Under the pieces are notes generated by a model that searched no databases, was not told the DNA's origin, and saw only the letters and a list, made by a program, of their open reading frames with translations. A stretch of 64,000 nt of DNA from Mesorhizobium sp. (lineage in GTDB: Bacteria > Pseudomonadota > Alphaproteobacteria > Rhizobiales > Rhizobiaceae). The stretch covers positions 18,948-82,947 of the forward strand of contig SAJS01000025.1 in the NCBI GenBank assembly GCA_004017535.1, given 5' to 3'. The position numbers and the translations under genes are program-made. Below are positions 1 to 9,219 of the stretch, piece by piece (positions within the stretch are counted from its first letter, which is position 1; each line of letters opens with the position of its first letter).

Positions 1-766
1 CCTTGTCGCGGTTCTGGTCCGCCCATTTCGCCGCGTCGCCGAGCGCGGCGATCGTCGTCGAGACGAAATCCGGATGCGCCTTGGCGAAATCCTTGTTGGC
101 GAGGAAATAGGTGTTGACCTTGAGCACGTCGCTCGAGCGGGCAAGCACGCGCGGCTGGTAACGGGTCTCGGCGATGGCGAAGAAGGGATCCCACACCGCC
201 CAGGCGTCGATCTGGTCGCTGGCGAAAGCGGCGGCCGCATCCGCCGGGCTGAGATAGACCGGCGTGACCTGGTCGAACGCGACGCCGGCTTTCTCCAGCG
301 CCGCGACCAGGAGATTATGCGCGCTGGTGCCCTTGCCGACGCCGATACGCTTGCCCTTGAGATCGGCCAGCGACTGGATCGGCGAGGCCGGCTTGACGAA
401 GATCGCCTCGCCCTCGCCATTGGAGGGCAGCGCCGCCGCATAGACGATGTTGGCCCCGGCCGACTGGCCGAAGATCGGCGGCGCGTCGCCAGTCCAGCCG
501 ACATCGATGGCGCCGACATTCAAGGCTTCCACCAGCGGCGGGCCGGCGGTGAACTCGACCCACTTCACCGTCACGCCCTTGTCGGCAAGCGCTTTTTCGA
601 TGATCTGCTGCTGCCTGGCGATCACCGGCAGGCCGGTCTTCTGGTAGCCGATGTTGAACGCCTTGGGGTTCTGCGCGGCGGCGGGGGATTTCGTCCCAAA
701 GGATGCGGCAAAACCCGCCGCTGCCAGCAGGCCGACGCCGAATGCGCGTCTCGTCAGATTGAACAT
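1..766 (-). CDS. Aliphatic sulfonate/taurine-type ABC transporter substrate-binding protein (3' part off the window)
   Basis: Periplasmic binding protein of the SsuA/TauA/NrtA type that would deliver a sulfonate-like substrate to an ABC importer. The reading frame starts at ATG 766 and runs off the left edge, so the C-terminus is missing. The N-terminus (MFNLTRRAFGVGLLAAAG) has a twin-Arg-like pair followed by a hydrophobic segment ending near AAAQ, which suggests export. The mature part begins FNIGYQKTGLPVI and later has DVGWTGDAPPIF and VGKGTSAHNLL, typical of the family. It lies downstream of tauABC but has its own upstream motif (829-845), so it may be transcribed separately. Substrate is inferred from family and neighbours only. 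Confidence 0.85.
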   Translation of the reverse strand, partial: MFNLTRRAFGVGLLAAAGFAASFGTKSPAAAQNPKAFNIGYQKTGLPVIARQQQIIEKALADKGVTVKWVEFTAGPPLVEALNVGAIDVGWTGDAPPIFGQSAGANIVYAAALPSNGEGEAIFVKPASPIQSLADLKGKRIGVGKGTSAHNLLVAALEKAGVAFDQVTPVYLSPADAAAAFASDQIDAWAVWDPFFAIAETRYQPRVLARSSDVLKVNTYFLANKDFAKAHPDFVSTTIAALGDAAKWADQNRDK

Positions 767-828
767 GACCCTCTCCTTCGTTGGTCCCGAATTGCCGGGC
801 CGATTGGAATAAGGTCATGTTAGTTAAG

Positions 829-845
829 TCTATAAAGCTAGTAGA
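829..845 (-). promoter_or_regulatory. 17-bp motif shared with the tauA promoter
   Basis: The plus strand reads TCTATAAAGCTAGTAGA, an imperfect palindrome (TCTA-N9-TAGA) preceded by GTTAAG. It sits 63 nt upstream of the binding-protein ATG at 766. A near-identical copy in the same orientation lies 55 nt upstream of tauA (4025-4041). Shared sequence and spacing suggest one regulator or a shared promoter; the factor is unknown. Confidence 0.55.
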
Positions 846-949
846 GAAATGATCTTACGAGTTCGCGACGCAAATCGGAATCATTTTCTACGACCGGCTT
901 CGAAACCATAGAGCGCTCCGCCTCTAACAAGGAGCGCCCCGCGGTCCGA

Positions 950-1131
950 TCATTGCGACCAGTACTGCCAGGCCCAGTAGAAGCTCTCGTCGCGCGGCGG
1001 CAGGCGATCGCGGTCGCCGGCAAGCAGCACCGACGTCGGCGATTTCGGTTCGTCTGCTGTTTGTCGCTCGGCGGCAGGCGCAACAGCCATGTGCCGACAT
1101 GCGCGAACAGCACTGCGGTGGAATGGGTCAT
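950..1131 (-). pseudogene. Small ORF downstream of tauC, apparently frameshifted
   Basis: An ATG at 1131 has a good Shine-Dalgarno (AAGGAG) 22 nt after the tauC stop and opens a frame beginning MTHSTAVLFAHVG with strongly GC-ending codons. Near 1055-1060 the coding signal moves to another frame, which ends DESFYWAWQYWSQ at TGA 950-952. Adding one A to the AAA run in GACAAACAGCAG would join the two into a protein of about 60 residues. In the second frame alone an ATG at 1090 would give 46 aa. It is either a one-base deletion or sequencing error, or a short 46-aa gene. Function is unknown; position suggests it belonged to the tau operon. Confidence 0.4.
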
Positions 1132-1153
1132 CGTCCTTCTCCTTCGCTTGAGC

Positions 1154-2014
1154 TCATTCCCGTCCCGCCCAGGGCACCAGCACCCGCTCGATCCGGCGGA
1201 TGACGAATTCGAGCGCAAAGGCGATGATCGCGATCACCAGTATGCCCATCACCACCACGTCGGTGACCAGGAATTGCGCCGCCGACTGGATCATGAAGCC
1301 CAGCCCCCGCGTCGCCGCGACCAGCTCGGCTGCGACCAGCGTCGACCAGCCGGCGCCGAGCGCGATGCGCAGGCCGGTGAGGATCGAAGGCAGGGCGCTG
1401 GGCAGGATCACATGGCGGATGACCTGGGCGCGGGTGGCGCCGAGCGAGCGCGCCGCGTCGACGCGCTCGCGCGAAACGCCGCGCACGCCGGCGGCGGTCG
1501 ACAGCGCCACCGGCGCCAGCATGGCGATGGCGATCACCAGGATTTTCGACGGCTCGCCGATGCCGAACCAGATGATGATCAGCGGCAGATAGGCGAGCGG
1601 CGGGATCGGCCGCAGGAATTCGAGCAGCGGATCGAACACGCCGCGCCCGATTCGGCTGATGCCGATGGCGAGGCCGACCGGTACGCCGACGAGGATGGCC
1701 GCGATCAGCGCCGCGAATACGCGCCAAAGCGAGGCGAGGGTGTGCTGGAGCAGCGTCGCGTCGACGAAACCGTCGCGGGCGACGACGACGAACTTGGCCC
1801 AGACCGCGGCGGGCGAGGGTAGGAAGACCGGCGATACCAGCTGCAGCGAGGCCGCCGCCGTCCAGGCGGCGAGCAGCGCCAGGATGGTGATCGCGCTGAC
1901 CAGCCTGGCTGAAAAAACCGTCCGTTTCGGCCGCGGCCGCGACCAGAGCACGGAAAACCCGTCGGTCTCGCCGGATTTCGCGGCCGGACGTTCGTTATAG
2001 GTGCTAACGCTCAT
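1154..2014 (-). CDS. tauC: Taurine/sulfonate ABC transporter permease TauC/SsuC
   Basis: Inner-membrane permease of the BPD_transp_1 family, 286 aa, forming the channel of a taurine/aliphatic sulfonate importer. ATG 2014 (MSVSTYNERP) overlaps the TGA of the ATPase gene by 4 nt, which indicates translational coupling and decides the start. A hydrophobic segment (SAITILALLAAWTAAASL) is followed by several more membrane spans and the cytoplasmic EAA loop (VDAARSLGATRAQVIRHVIL) that contacts the ATPase. Length is usual for the family. Taurine rather than another sulfonate is inferred mainly from the TauA-like binding protein upstream. Confidence 0.88.
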   Translation of the reverse strand: MSVSTYNERPAAKSGETDGFSVLWSRPRPKRTVFSARLVSAITILALLAAWTAAASLQLVSPVFLPSPAAVWAKFVVVARDGFVDATLLQHTLASLWRVFAALIAAILVGVPVGLAIGISRIGRGVFDPLLEFLRPIPPLAYLPLIIIWFGIGEPSKILVIAIAMLAPVALSTAAGVRGVSRERVDAARSLGATRAQVIRHVILPSALPSILTGLRIALGAGWSTLVAAELVAATRGLGFMIQSAAQFLVTDVVVMGILVIAIIAFALEFVIRRIERVLVPWAGRE

Positions 2015-2799
2015 GCCGCCTCTCCTTCGAAGATCGCATCGGTGAGCTCGGCGCGGGCCGCGGCGAAGGCGGGGTCCGCCTTGATCGCGCGGATCGGCTC
2101 GCCGGCTGCGTAGCGGCGGCCGAAATTCGTTTCGAAAGTCCGCACCACATGGCCGGGTCCGGGCGCCAGCACGACGATGCGGGTCGCCAGCACCAGCGCC
2201 TCCTCGATGCCGTGCGTCACCATCAGCACGCCGACTTGGGCCGCTGCCCACAGGTCGAGCAGCGTCGTCTGCATGCGCTCACGCGTCAGCGCGTCGAGCG
2301 CGCCGAGCGGCTCGTCGAGCAGAAGGAATTGGGGTTCGGCGGCCAAAGCCCGGGCAAGGCCGACGCGTTGGCGCATGCCGCCGGAAAGCTCCCAGATGCG
2401 CTTGTCGCCGGCATCACCGAGCTTGACCAGCGACAGCAGCTCGTCGGCGCGACGCGCCCTTTTGTCGGCGGATACGCCACGCAGCCTGAGCGCGAAGGCG
2501 ACATTTTCCCGCGCCGTCAGCCAGGGGAACAGAGCGTCGTTCTGGAACACCACGGCGCGATCGGATCCGGGCCCGGTGATTGGCTTGCCGCCCACCGTGG
2601 CGAGTCCCCCCGCGGGCTCGACCAGGCCGGCGGCGACATTGAGCAGCGAGGTCTTGCCGCAGCCGGAACGGCCGACCAGCACCACGAAATCGCCCCTGCC
2701 CGAATCGCTTCTGCCGATGTCGAGCGAAACACGCTCGACGGCCGGGGCCGGCTGGCCATCATAATGGACGCTGACCTTGTCGAGGATGAGATGCGCCAT
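2011..2799 (-). CDS. tauB: Taurine/sulfonate ABC transporter ATP-binding protein TauB/SsuB
   Basis: Cytoplasmic ATPase (262 aa) that powers import through TauC. Walker A is GRSGCGKTS, the Q-loop region reads VVFQNDALFPW, the ABC signature is LSGGMRQRVGLARAL, Walker B is FLLLDEPLGALD, and the switch histidine is in MVTHGIEEAL. All nucleotide-binding elements are intact. It lies second in the order tauA-tauB-tauC on the minus strand, 154 nt after the tauA stop and overlapping tauC by 4 nt. A strong hairpin (2828-2868) lies in the tauA-tauB gap. Confidence 0.9.
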   Translation of the reverse strand: MAHLILDKVSVHYDGQPAPAVERVSLDIGRSDSGRGDFVVLVGRSGCGKTSLLNVAAGLVEPAGGLATVGGKPITGPGSDRAVVFQNDALFPWLTARENVAFALRLRGVSADKRARRADELLSLVKLGDAGDKRIWELSGGMRQRVGLARALAAEPQFLLLDEPLGALDALTRERMQTTLLDLWAAAQVGVLMVTHGIEEALVLATRIVVLAPGPGHVVRTFETNFGRRYAAGEPIRAIKADPAFAAARAELTDAIFEGEAA

Positions 2800-2827
2800 C
2801 GGGGTTTAGCCTCACTGCATTAACGGG

Positions 2828-2868
2828 CCTGCCCCGAAGCCGCGCCTCGTAAGCGGCTCCGGGACAGG
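2828..2868 (-). other. Intercistronic hairpin between tauA and tauB
   Basis: Two 16-nt arms, 2828-2843 and 2853-2868, are complementary except for two positions that can form G-U pairs in one strand, with a 9-nt loop. No T-run follows on the minus strand. In binding-protein transporter operons such stems often protect the 3' end of the binding-protein mRNA or attenuate downstream genes; that role is inferred here. Confidence 0.5.
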
Positions 2869-2953
2869 CAAGCGCAAGGCCAGGGAAGGAGGCCGCGCTT
2901 CCGGACAATCCCCGGAAAGGCGGTCATCCTCCCGGGAATTGCATGGAGAAAGC

Positions 2954-3970
2954 TCAGTTCGAGGCGAGCGCCTCGCTGGCATATTTCGCCGTCACATATT
3001 TCGAATAGTCGGGCAGCACGGCATCCACCTTGCCCTGCTCCTTAAGGAAGGCGGACGTTGCCGCGACGGCCTTGACGGTCGCGCCGCCGAGGAACTTGTC
3101 CGAAGCCTGCTCTTCGAGCGACGGGAAGACATAGCCCTTGAGCAGCTCCGGCACCTCTTCCAGCTTGGCGGCGGTGAGCTTGGCGATCTTGCCGGCTTCC
3201 GGCGATGACACCGACCAGGCCTCCGGCTTGGCGAGGAACTTGGCATAGGCCTCGCCGGTCACCTTGACGAAGTCGCGCACGGCCTCGGGGTGCTTTTCGG
3301 CAAAATCGATGCGCACGATCCAGGCGTCGAAGGTTGGCGCTCCCCAGGCGGCCACCTGGGAGGAGTCCAGCACCACCTTGCCGGTGTTCTTCACCTGGCC
3401 GAGCGCCGGGTCCCAGACATAAGCCGCGTCGATGTCGCCGCGCGCGAAGGCGGCGGCGATCTCCGGCGGCCTCAGATTGAGGATCTGTACCGACTTCGGA
3501 TCGACATTCTCATGCTTTAGCGCCGCGAGCAGGCTGTAATGCGTGGTCGAGACGAACGGCACGGCGACCTTCTTGCCGGCAAGGTCGGCGACCTTCTCGA
3601 TGCCGGCGCCGTTGCGGGCGACCAGAGCCTCCGACGGACCGATCAGCCCGACGACGAAGATGGTCTGGATCGGCAATTCGCGGCTGGCAGCCGCGGCCAG
3701 CGGGCTCGAGCCGACATAGCCGATATCGACCGAGCCGGAGGCGATCGCGGCGATGACGTCGGCGCCGGAATCGAACTTGCGCCAGTCGATCGTGGCCTTG
3801 GTCGTCTTCTCATAGGCACCGTCGGCCTGCGGCACTTTCGAAGGCTCGACCACTGTCTGGTAGCCGATGGTGATCTTGAGATCCTCGGCGCTGGCCGGAC
3901 CGAGCAGGGCGGCGCCGGCAACAGCGGCGGCCGACGAAAGCAACAGAATGCGTCGTGAAAGGATTGACAT
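2954..3970 (-). CDS. tauA: Taurine ABC transporter substrate-binding protein TauA
   Basis: Periplasmic taurine-binding protein, 338 aa. The N-terminus MSILSRRILLLSSAAAVAGA is a signal peptide with likely cleavage near PASAED. The mature protein starts LKITIGYQTVVEPSKVPQ and has DSGADVIAAIASGSVDIGYV and ARGDIDAAYVWDPALG, all characteristic of TauA and closer to TauA than to SsuA. It is first gene of the tau operon. The shared 17-bp motif lies 55 nt upstream of its ATG. No taurine-catabolic gene (tauD, tpa, xsc) is seen in the window, so whether taurine serves as sulfur or carbon source cannot be told. Confidence 0.9.
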   Translation of the reverse strand: MSILSRRILLLSSAAAVAGAALLGPASAEDLKITIGYQTVVEPSKVPQADGAYEKTTKATIDWRKFDSGADVIAAIASGSVDIGYVGSSPLAAAASRELPIQTIFVVGLIGPSEALVARNGAGIEKVADLAGKKVAVPFVSTTHYSLLAALKHENVDPKSVQILNLRPPEIAAAFARGDIDAAYVWDPALGQVKNTGKVVLDSSQVAAWGAPTFDAWIVRIDFAEKHPEAVRDFVKVTGEAYAKFLAKPEAWSVSSPEAGKIAKLTAAKLEEVPELLKGYVFPSLEEQASDKFLGGATVKAVAATSAFLKEQGKVDAVLPDYSKYVTAKYASEALASN

Positions 3971-4024
3971 TGAAAGGCTCCATAAACCCCTGAAAACTGG
4001 ATTGCCTCTCTATCGTCCGTTAAT

Positions 4025-4041
4025 TCTATAAGGTTTGTAGA
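4025..4041 (-). promoter_or_regulatory. 17-bp motif upstream of tauA
   Basis: The plus strand reads TCTATAAGGTTTGTAGA, again TCTA-N9-TAGA, preceded by GTTAAT. The consensus with the copy at 829-845 is TCTATAARGYTWGTAGA. The rest of the 3971-4273 gap shows no gene. Confidence 0.55.
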
Positions 4042-4273
4042 GTTAAATCCTTCCAACGAAGAGCGCTTTGTTGGAAAAGTGTCGCCGGGTAACGGCAGCG
4101 GAAGCGCAAAAGGACGGTCGCGGATAGGCCTTCGATCGCCCTATTGGCCAGGGCCATCGCATATGGCTCTTGGGTGTTCGGATAACCTGCAAGCCCGAGG
4201 ATGACGGCGTTGTGTTGGCATTCGCCGATGAACCCATATGCGATAACCCTGCCCACGAGGGGGAGGGTAAGCC

Positions 4274-5080
4274 TCACCCCCAAACCATCAGCGCCGCCAG
4301 CCCCGCTACCCCGACCGCAAGCCGCCACCAGCCGAATAGCGCGTAGCCGTTGCGCGAGACGTAATCGAGCAGGAAGCGCACGACGATCAGCGCGGCGACG
4401 AAGGCGGCAATGAAGCCGACGGAAATGATCGGCAGGTCGGCCGCGGTCAGCACGTTGCGGTTCTTGTAGAGGTCGAAGGCGAAGGCGCCGACCATGGTGG
4501 GCATGGCGAGGAAGAAGGAAAATTCCGCCGCCGCGCGCTTGTCGACGCCCATCAGCAGCGCGCCGACGATGGTCGAGCCGGAGCGCGAGGTGCCGGGGAT
4601 CAGCGACAGGCACTGGAACAGGCCGATCTTGAGATAGACGCTCAACGGGAAGCGCTCGACGTCGTGGAAGCGCGGCTTGAAGTTGATGCGGTCGACGACG
4701 AGCAGCACCACGCCGCCAATGATCAGCATGCTGCAGATCAGTTTTGGCGATTCGAACAGATAGTTTTTGATAAAGTCGTGACCCACCGCGCCGATCACCG
4801 CCGCCGGCAGGAAGGCAACCAGGATGCCGATGACGAAATGCCTTATTTGCGGGTCGCTGGGCAGCTTGACCAGCATCTGCCAGAGCTTGCCGAAATAGAC
4901 ACTCAAAATGGCCAGGATGGCGCCAAGCTGGATCAGGATCTCGAAGGCCTTGCCGGTGGAATGGAAGCCGAGGAAATGGCCGGCAAGCAGGATGTGGCCG
5001 GTCGAAGACACCGGGATGAACTCGGTCAGGCCCTCGAGCAGCCCAAGCAGCAGCGCTTCGACGATGGTCTGGCTTTCCAT
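4274..5080 (-). CDS. uppP: Undecaprenyl-diphosphatase UppP (BacA)
   Basis: Integral membrane phosphatase (268 aa) that converts undecaprenyl diphosphate to the monophosphate lipid carrier used for peptidoglycan and other envelope polymers; overproduction gives bacitracin resistance. Both signature regions are present: the N-terminal [19 protein letters not shown] (Glu-rich motif) and the [10 protein letters not shown] motif about residues 167-176. Multiple hydrophobic segments span the rest. The length matches the family. It stands alone on the minus strand, divergent from the GST gene. Confidence 0.95.
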   Translation of the reverse strand: MESQTIVEALLLGLLEGLTEFIPVSSTGHILLAGHFLGFHSTGKAFEILIQLGAILAILSVYFGKLWQMLVKLPSDPQIRHFVIGILVAFLPAAVIGAVGHDFIKNYLFESPKLICSMLIIGGVVLLVVDRINFKPRFHDVERFPLSVYLKIGLFQCLSLIPGTSRSGSTIVGALLMGVDKRAAAEFSFFLAMPTMVGAFAFDLYKNRNVLTAADLPIISVGFIAAFVAALIVVRFLLDYVSRNGYALFGWWRLAVGVAGLAALMVWG

Positions 5081-5241
5081 GGCAACCTCTGCTTTTGGAT
5101 GACGGCTAAGGGAAGGGTTTGCTTGTCATGGGGCGGAAGTGCCCCTATAGGTCGCAACACCATGACAGTCCCTGGAATCGGGCGGCCAAGACTTACCGTC
5201 GCCGTTAGCGATTTGCCAGTGCGCCCTATCATCGCGGAACC

Positions 5242-5934
5242 ATGCTGACGCTTTTCCATCATCCCATGTTCGCCACCTGCCGGTTCGTCCGCCTCGCCTT
5301 CGGCGAGTATGGCGAGGAGCTGGCGCTGATTGAGGAAAAGCCGTGGACGCGGCGCAAGGAGTTCCTGGCGCTGAACCCGGCCGGGACGCTGCCGATCCTG
5401 CTCGCCGAAGGCGACGTGCCGATCGTCGGCGCCATGGTGATCGCCGAATATCTTGACGAGACGCGCGGGGTCTTGAAACGCGACAAAAGGCTGTTCGCCG
5501 AGGACCCGATGCAGCGGGCCGAAATCCGTCGGCTCACCGACTGGTATTTGGCGAAGGCCGAAAGCGAGGTCACCCGCCATCTGGTGCGCGAGCGCGTGCT
5601 GAAGCCGGTGATGCCGGAAACCGCCGGCGGCGGCTCGCCGGACTCGGCGGCGATCCGGGCGGCGCGCGCCAACATCCGCCAGCACATGAAATACACCAAT
5701 TGGCTGGCCGGCACGCGCCATTGGCTGGCCGGCAACAAGGTGACCTATGCCGACCTCGCGGCGGCGGCGACGCTGTCGGTGCTGGACTATCTGGGCGAGA
5801 TCGACTGGCGCGAACACAGCGCCGCGCGCGAATGGTACACGCGGGTGAAATCGCGGCCGTCGTTCCGGCCGCTGCTCTCCGACCGGGTGCGCGGCCTGTC
5901 GCCGGTATCGCATTATGCGGACCTCGACTTCTGA
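5242..5934 (+). CDS. Glutathione S-transferase family protein
   Basis: Soluble GST-fold protein, 230 aa. The N-terminal thioredoxin-like half has [20 protein letters not shown] and the cis-proline region NPAGTLPIL, followed by the usual acidic GSH-binding stretch near AEYLDETRG. The C-terminal half is all-helical with the N-capping region [12 protein letters not shown]. It overlaps queG by 20 nt, so the two are probably co-transcribed; GST-queG-SDR is a recurrent rhizobial order to my knowledge. The substrate is unknown. Confidence 0.85.
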   Translation: MLTLFHHPMFATCRFVRLAFGEYGEELALIEEKPWTRRKEFLALNPAGTLPILLAEGDVPIVGAMVIAEYLDETRGVLKRDKRLFAEDPMQRAEIRRLTDWYLAKAESEVTRHLVRERVLKPVMPETAGGGSPDSAAIRAARANIRQHMKYTNWLAGTRHWLAGNKVTYADLAAAATLSVLDYLGEIDWREHSAAREWYTRVKSRPSFRPLLSDRVRGLSPVSHYADLDF

Positions 5935-7066
5935 AACCTTACGCGCGCTGATCGAGGCGGAGGCGCGCCGCGCCGGCTTCGAGGCGGTCGCCGTGACCCG
6001 GCCGGACGCGATCCCGCTGGCGCCCGCACGCTTAGCCGAATTCGTCGCCGACGGCTTCCACGGCTCGATGGACTGGATCGCCGAGACGCTTCAACGCCGC
6101 GCCGAGCCCTCGACGCTGTGGCCGGAAGTGCGCTCGATCATCGTGCTGGCGATGAATTACGGCCCCGACCGCGATCCGCGCGGATTGCAAGCAAAGCGCG
6201 ATGTTGGCGCGATCTCGGTCTATGCGCAAAACCGCGACTATCACGCCGTGATGAAGGGCCGGCTGAAGGAGATCGCCGGCAAGATCGTGGCCAAGGCGGG
6301 CGGCGGCGTGAAGGTGTTCGTCGACACCGCGCCGGTAATGGAGAAGCCGCTGGCGGAAGCCGCCGGGCTCGGCTGGCAGGGCAAGCACACCAACCTGGTC
6401 AGCCGCGCGCATGGCTCGTGGCTGTTCCTCGGCACGATCTTCACCACGGCCGAGCTTGAGCCGGACCAGGCCGAGATCGACCATTGCGGCTCCTGCCGCG
6501 CCTGCCTCGACGCCTGCCCGACCAACGCTTTTCCCGCGCCCTACCGGCTCGACGCGCGGCGCTGCATCTCCTACCTCACCATCGAGAACAAGGGGCCGAT
6601 CCCGCGCGAATTCCGCGACAAGATCGGCAACCGCATCTATGGCTGCGACGACTGCCTGGCGGCCTGCCCGTGGAACAAATTCGCCAGCGCGGCCTCGGAG
6701 GCGAAGCTTGCCGCGCGTAACGATCTGCTCGAACCTAAGCTTTCGGACCTGCTCGCGCTCGACGATGCGGCGTTCCGCGCGTTCTTTTCGGGCTCGCCGG
6801 TCAAGCGCATCGGCCGCGACCGTTTTGTGCGCAACGTGCTGATCGCCGCCGGCAATTCGGGCGACGCATCGCTGACGCCCATCGTGCAAGGTCTGCTCGG
6901 CGACGCCTCGCCGCTGGTGCGGGGTGCGGCAATCTGGGCCCTGTCGCGACTGCTGTCCGACCGCGAATTTGGCGAGCTTGCCGCCACCGCGTTGAAGACC
7001 GAGCCCGATGCGGCGGCCCGGCACGAATGGCTGGCGGGCTTGGCATCCGCAGAGGTTCATCGATGA
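5915..7066 (+). CDS. queG: tRNA epoxyqueuosine(34) reductase QueG
   Basis: Cobalamin-dependent iron-sulfur enzyme (383 aa) that reduces epoxyqueuosine to queuosine in the wobble position of tRNAs with GUN anticodons. Two [4Fe-4S] motifs are intact: [16 protein letters not shown] and [13 protein letters not shown]. The N-terminal domain has the family's HGSMDWI and [10 protein letters not shown], and [19 protein letters not shown] carries the active-site region. The C-terminal 100 residues ([16 protein letters not shown]) look like a HEAT-like repeat. It overlaps GST by 20 nt and the SDR gene by 4 nt (ATGA), so it sits in the middle of a three-gene unit. Confidence 0.94.
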   Translation: MRTSTSETLRALIEAEARRAGFEAVAVTRPDAIPLAPARLAEFVADGFHGSMDWIAETLQRRAEPSTLWPEVRSIIVLAMNYGPDRDPRGLQAKRDVGAISVYAQNRDYHAVMKGRLKEIAGKIVAKAGGGVKVFVDTAPVMEKPLAEAAGLGWQGKHTNLVSRAHGSWLFLGTIFTTAELEPDQAEIDHCGSCRACLDACPTNAFPAPYRLDARRCISYLTIENKGPIPREFRDKIGNRIYGCDDCLAACPWNKFASAASEAKLAARNDLLEPKLSDLLALDDAAFRAFFSGSPVKRIGRDRFVRNVLIAAGNSGDASLTPIVQGLLGDASPLVRGAAIWALSRLLSDREFGELAATALKTEPDAAARHEWLAGLASAEVHR

Positions 7067-7965
7067 GCGAAAGACGCTTCTTCATCTTCGGCGCCGGCTA
7101 TTCCGGCAAGGCTTTCGCGCGGGCCAACACCCAACATGCGCCAATTTTCGGCACGACCCGGGTACCGGAAAAGTTCGAGGCGCTGCGATCGGCCGGTATC
7201 GAGCCGCTGCAATTCGACGGCGCGCTGTCGCCCGAGCTCGGCGACGCACTCGTCAAAACCACGCATCTCATCGTCTCGGTCGCTCCCGACGATGCCGGCG
7301 ACCCGGTTCTGAACGTCGTCGGCGATGCGCTGCGGCAAGAGATGCCGGCGCTGGAGTGGATCGGCTATTTGTCGACCGTCGGCGTCTATGGCGATCATGG
7401 CGGCGCCTGGGTGGATGAGGCGAGCGACTGCCGGCCGGTGTCGAAGCGCTCGGTGATGCGGGTCGCGGCTGAACAGGACTGGCTGAGGCTTGGCCGCGAG
7501 ATCGGCAAGCCGGTGGCAATCCTGCGACTTTCGGGCATTTACGGGCCCGGTCGCAATGCGCTGGCCAATCTCGAGGAGGGCACGGCGCGGCGGCTGGTCA
7601 AGCCGGGGCAGGTGTTCAACCGCATCCATTGCGACGACGTCGCCGGCGCGCTGTGGCTGCTCGCCGAAAACAATCTCGGCGGCATCTTCAACGTCACCGA
7701 CGACGAGCCGGCGCCGCCGCAGGATGTCGTGGCCTACGCCGCCCGGCTCATGGGCGTCCAGCCGCCGCCGGAAATTCCCTTCGAGACCGCCCAACTTTCG
7801 CCCATGGCGCGGTCTTTCTATGGCGAGAACAAGCGTGTCGCCAACAAGGCGATCAAGGCGGCCGGCTATCGCTTCCGGTTCCCGAACTACCGGGTGGCGC
7901 TGGAGCGAATGTGGGCCGAGGGCAACTGGCGGGACGGGGCGCCGCGCAGCCCGATGAGGCGCTGA
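7063..7965 (+). CDS. SDR-family NAD(P)-binding protein (atypical epimerase type)
   Basis: Protein of 300 aa with an N-terminal Rossmann fold ([16 protein letters not shown], GxGxxG-like). The active-site region [13 protein letters not shown] and [11 protein letters not shown] are typical of extended/atypical SDRs related to sugar-nucleotide epimerases. The ATG at 7063 overlaps the queG stop as ATGA; a longer frame upstream lies within queG and was not used. Substrate is unknown. Co-transcription with queG is suggested by the overlap only. Confidence 0.8.
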   Translation: MSERRFFIFGAGYSGKAFARANTQHAPIFGTTRVPEKFEALRSAGIEPLQFDGALSPELGDALVKTTHLIVSVAPDDAGDPVLNVVGDALRQEMPALEWIGYLSTVGVYGDHGGAWVDEASDCRPVSKRSVMRVAAEQDWLRLGREIGKPVAILRLSGIYGPGRNALANLEEGTARRLVKPGQVFNRIHCDDVAGALWLLAENNLGGIFNVTDDEPAPPQDVVAYAARLMGVQPPPEIPFETAQLSPMARSFYGENKRVANKAIKAAGYRFRFPNYRVALERMWAEGNWRDGAPRSPMRR

Positions 7966-8047
7966 AGATCGATGCGGGACGCGCGGCGTGGTATGATTCG
8001 TTTCTGACCGTGCCGCAAACGGATAGACTGGAGAGGGATCCGGCCTG

Positions 8048-9130
8048 ATGAATTTGCGATCGCTGCCCGATAGGAAGCCGTTCCTGACCGCCGCACTGGC
8101 GCTGGTGACCTTGGCAGCGCTGGTCGCGGCGGCGATTTCGGCCGAACCGCGCGCCAAGGACCTGTTCGGCGCCAAGAAACTGCCGGCGGTGGTCCCCGCG
8201 CAATCCTTCGGCTTCTACTCCAAGGGCTGCTTTGCCGGCGGGGTCGCCCTGCCGATGGAAGGCCCGACCTGGCAAGTGATGCGCCCCTCGCGCAACCGCC
8301 GCTGGGGCCATCCGGCCATGATCGCGCTGATCGAGAAGCTCTCGCGCGACGCGGCAGCCGATGGTTGGCCAGGACTTCTGGTCGGCGACGTCTCGCAGCC
8401 GCGCGGTGGACCGATGATGACCGGCCATGCCTCGCACCAGATCGGGCTCGACGCCGACATCTGGCTGACGCCGATGCCGAAGCGGCCGCTGACCATCGCC
8501 CAGCGCGAATCGATGAGCGCCACGCTGATGGTCGACGAGAAGACGCATCTGGTGAAGGACGCGCTGTGGACGCCGGCGCACACAAGGCTGCTCAAGCGCG
8601 CCGCGAGCTATCCGGAAGTCGAGCGCATCCTGGTCAATCCCGGCATCAAGAAGGAGCTTTGCGACACCGTCACCGGCGACCGGTCCTGGCTGCGCAAGAT
8701 CCGGCCGTTCTGGGGCCATGACTATCACTTCCATATGCGCATCGGCTGCCAGCCGGGCTCGCCCGGTTGCAAGGGGCAGGAGGCGACGCCCGCGGATGAC
8801 GGCTGCGGCAAGCCGCTGGCCTGGTGGTTCACCGAGGAGCCGTGGCGGCCCAACAAGAACCCCGATGCGCCCAAGGCGCGCGATCTGATGACGATGGCCA
8901 ATCTGCCGAAGGAGTGCCAGGCGGTGCTCGCCGCGACGGATGCGCCGTCGCTGGCGGCCGTGACCTATCAGGGCGGCAGCACCGCCGCGGTCGCCGTGGC
9001 CGAACCGCAGCCGACCGAGCCGGCGGAGACGATCTCCAGCGGCAATGCCGCGATGCCGGCGGCCGCAAGCGCTTTCGCGCCGACGCCCAAGATCGGCATT
9101 CCGCTGCCAAGGCCCAGACCGGGAAACTGA
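8048..9130 (+). CDS. mepA: Penicillin-insensitive murein endopeptidase MepA
   Basis: Periplasmic LAS-type zinc peptidase (360 aa) that cleaves D-Ala-meso-DAP crosslinks in peptidoglycan. A hydrophobic N-terminal segment ([19 protein letters not shown]) serves as signal peptide or anchor. Metal and catalytic regions are visible: [11 protein letters not shown] and [12 protein letters not shown]; conserved cysteines fit the family's disulfides. The C-terminal 100 residues are Ala/Pro-rich and end [16 protein letters not shown], an extension beyond the enterobacterial protein that is common in rhizobia. It is followed at 89 nt by glk. Confidence 0.9.
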   Translation: MNLRSLPDRKPFLTAALALVTLAALVAAAISAEPRAKDLFGAKKLPAVVPAQSFGFYSKGCFAGGVALPMEGPTWQVMRPSRNRRWGHPAMIALIEKLSRDAAADGWPGLLVGDVSQPRGGPMMTGHASHQIGLDADIWLTPMPKRPLTIAQRESMSATLMVDEKTHLVKDALWTPAHTRLLKRAASYPEVERILVNPGIKKELCDTVTGDRSWLRKIRPFWGHDYHFHMRIGCQPGSPGCKGQEATPADDGCGKPLAWWFTEEPWRPNKNPDAPKARDLMTMANLPKECQAVLAATDAPSLAAVTYQGGSTAAVAVAEPQPTEPAETISSGNAAMPAAASAFAPTPKIGIPLPRPRPGN

Positions 9131-9219
9131 CGCCGAAGCGGGCTTCCCCTTTCCGGGGTCATGCGCTAGTCAATCGATTGAAACGGCGCAGTGGCGCCGC
9201 AACGAGGACGATCACGAGC

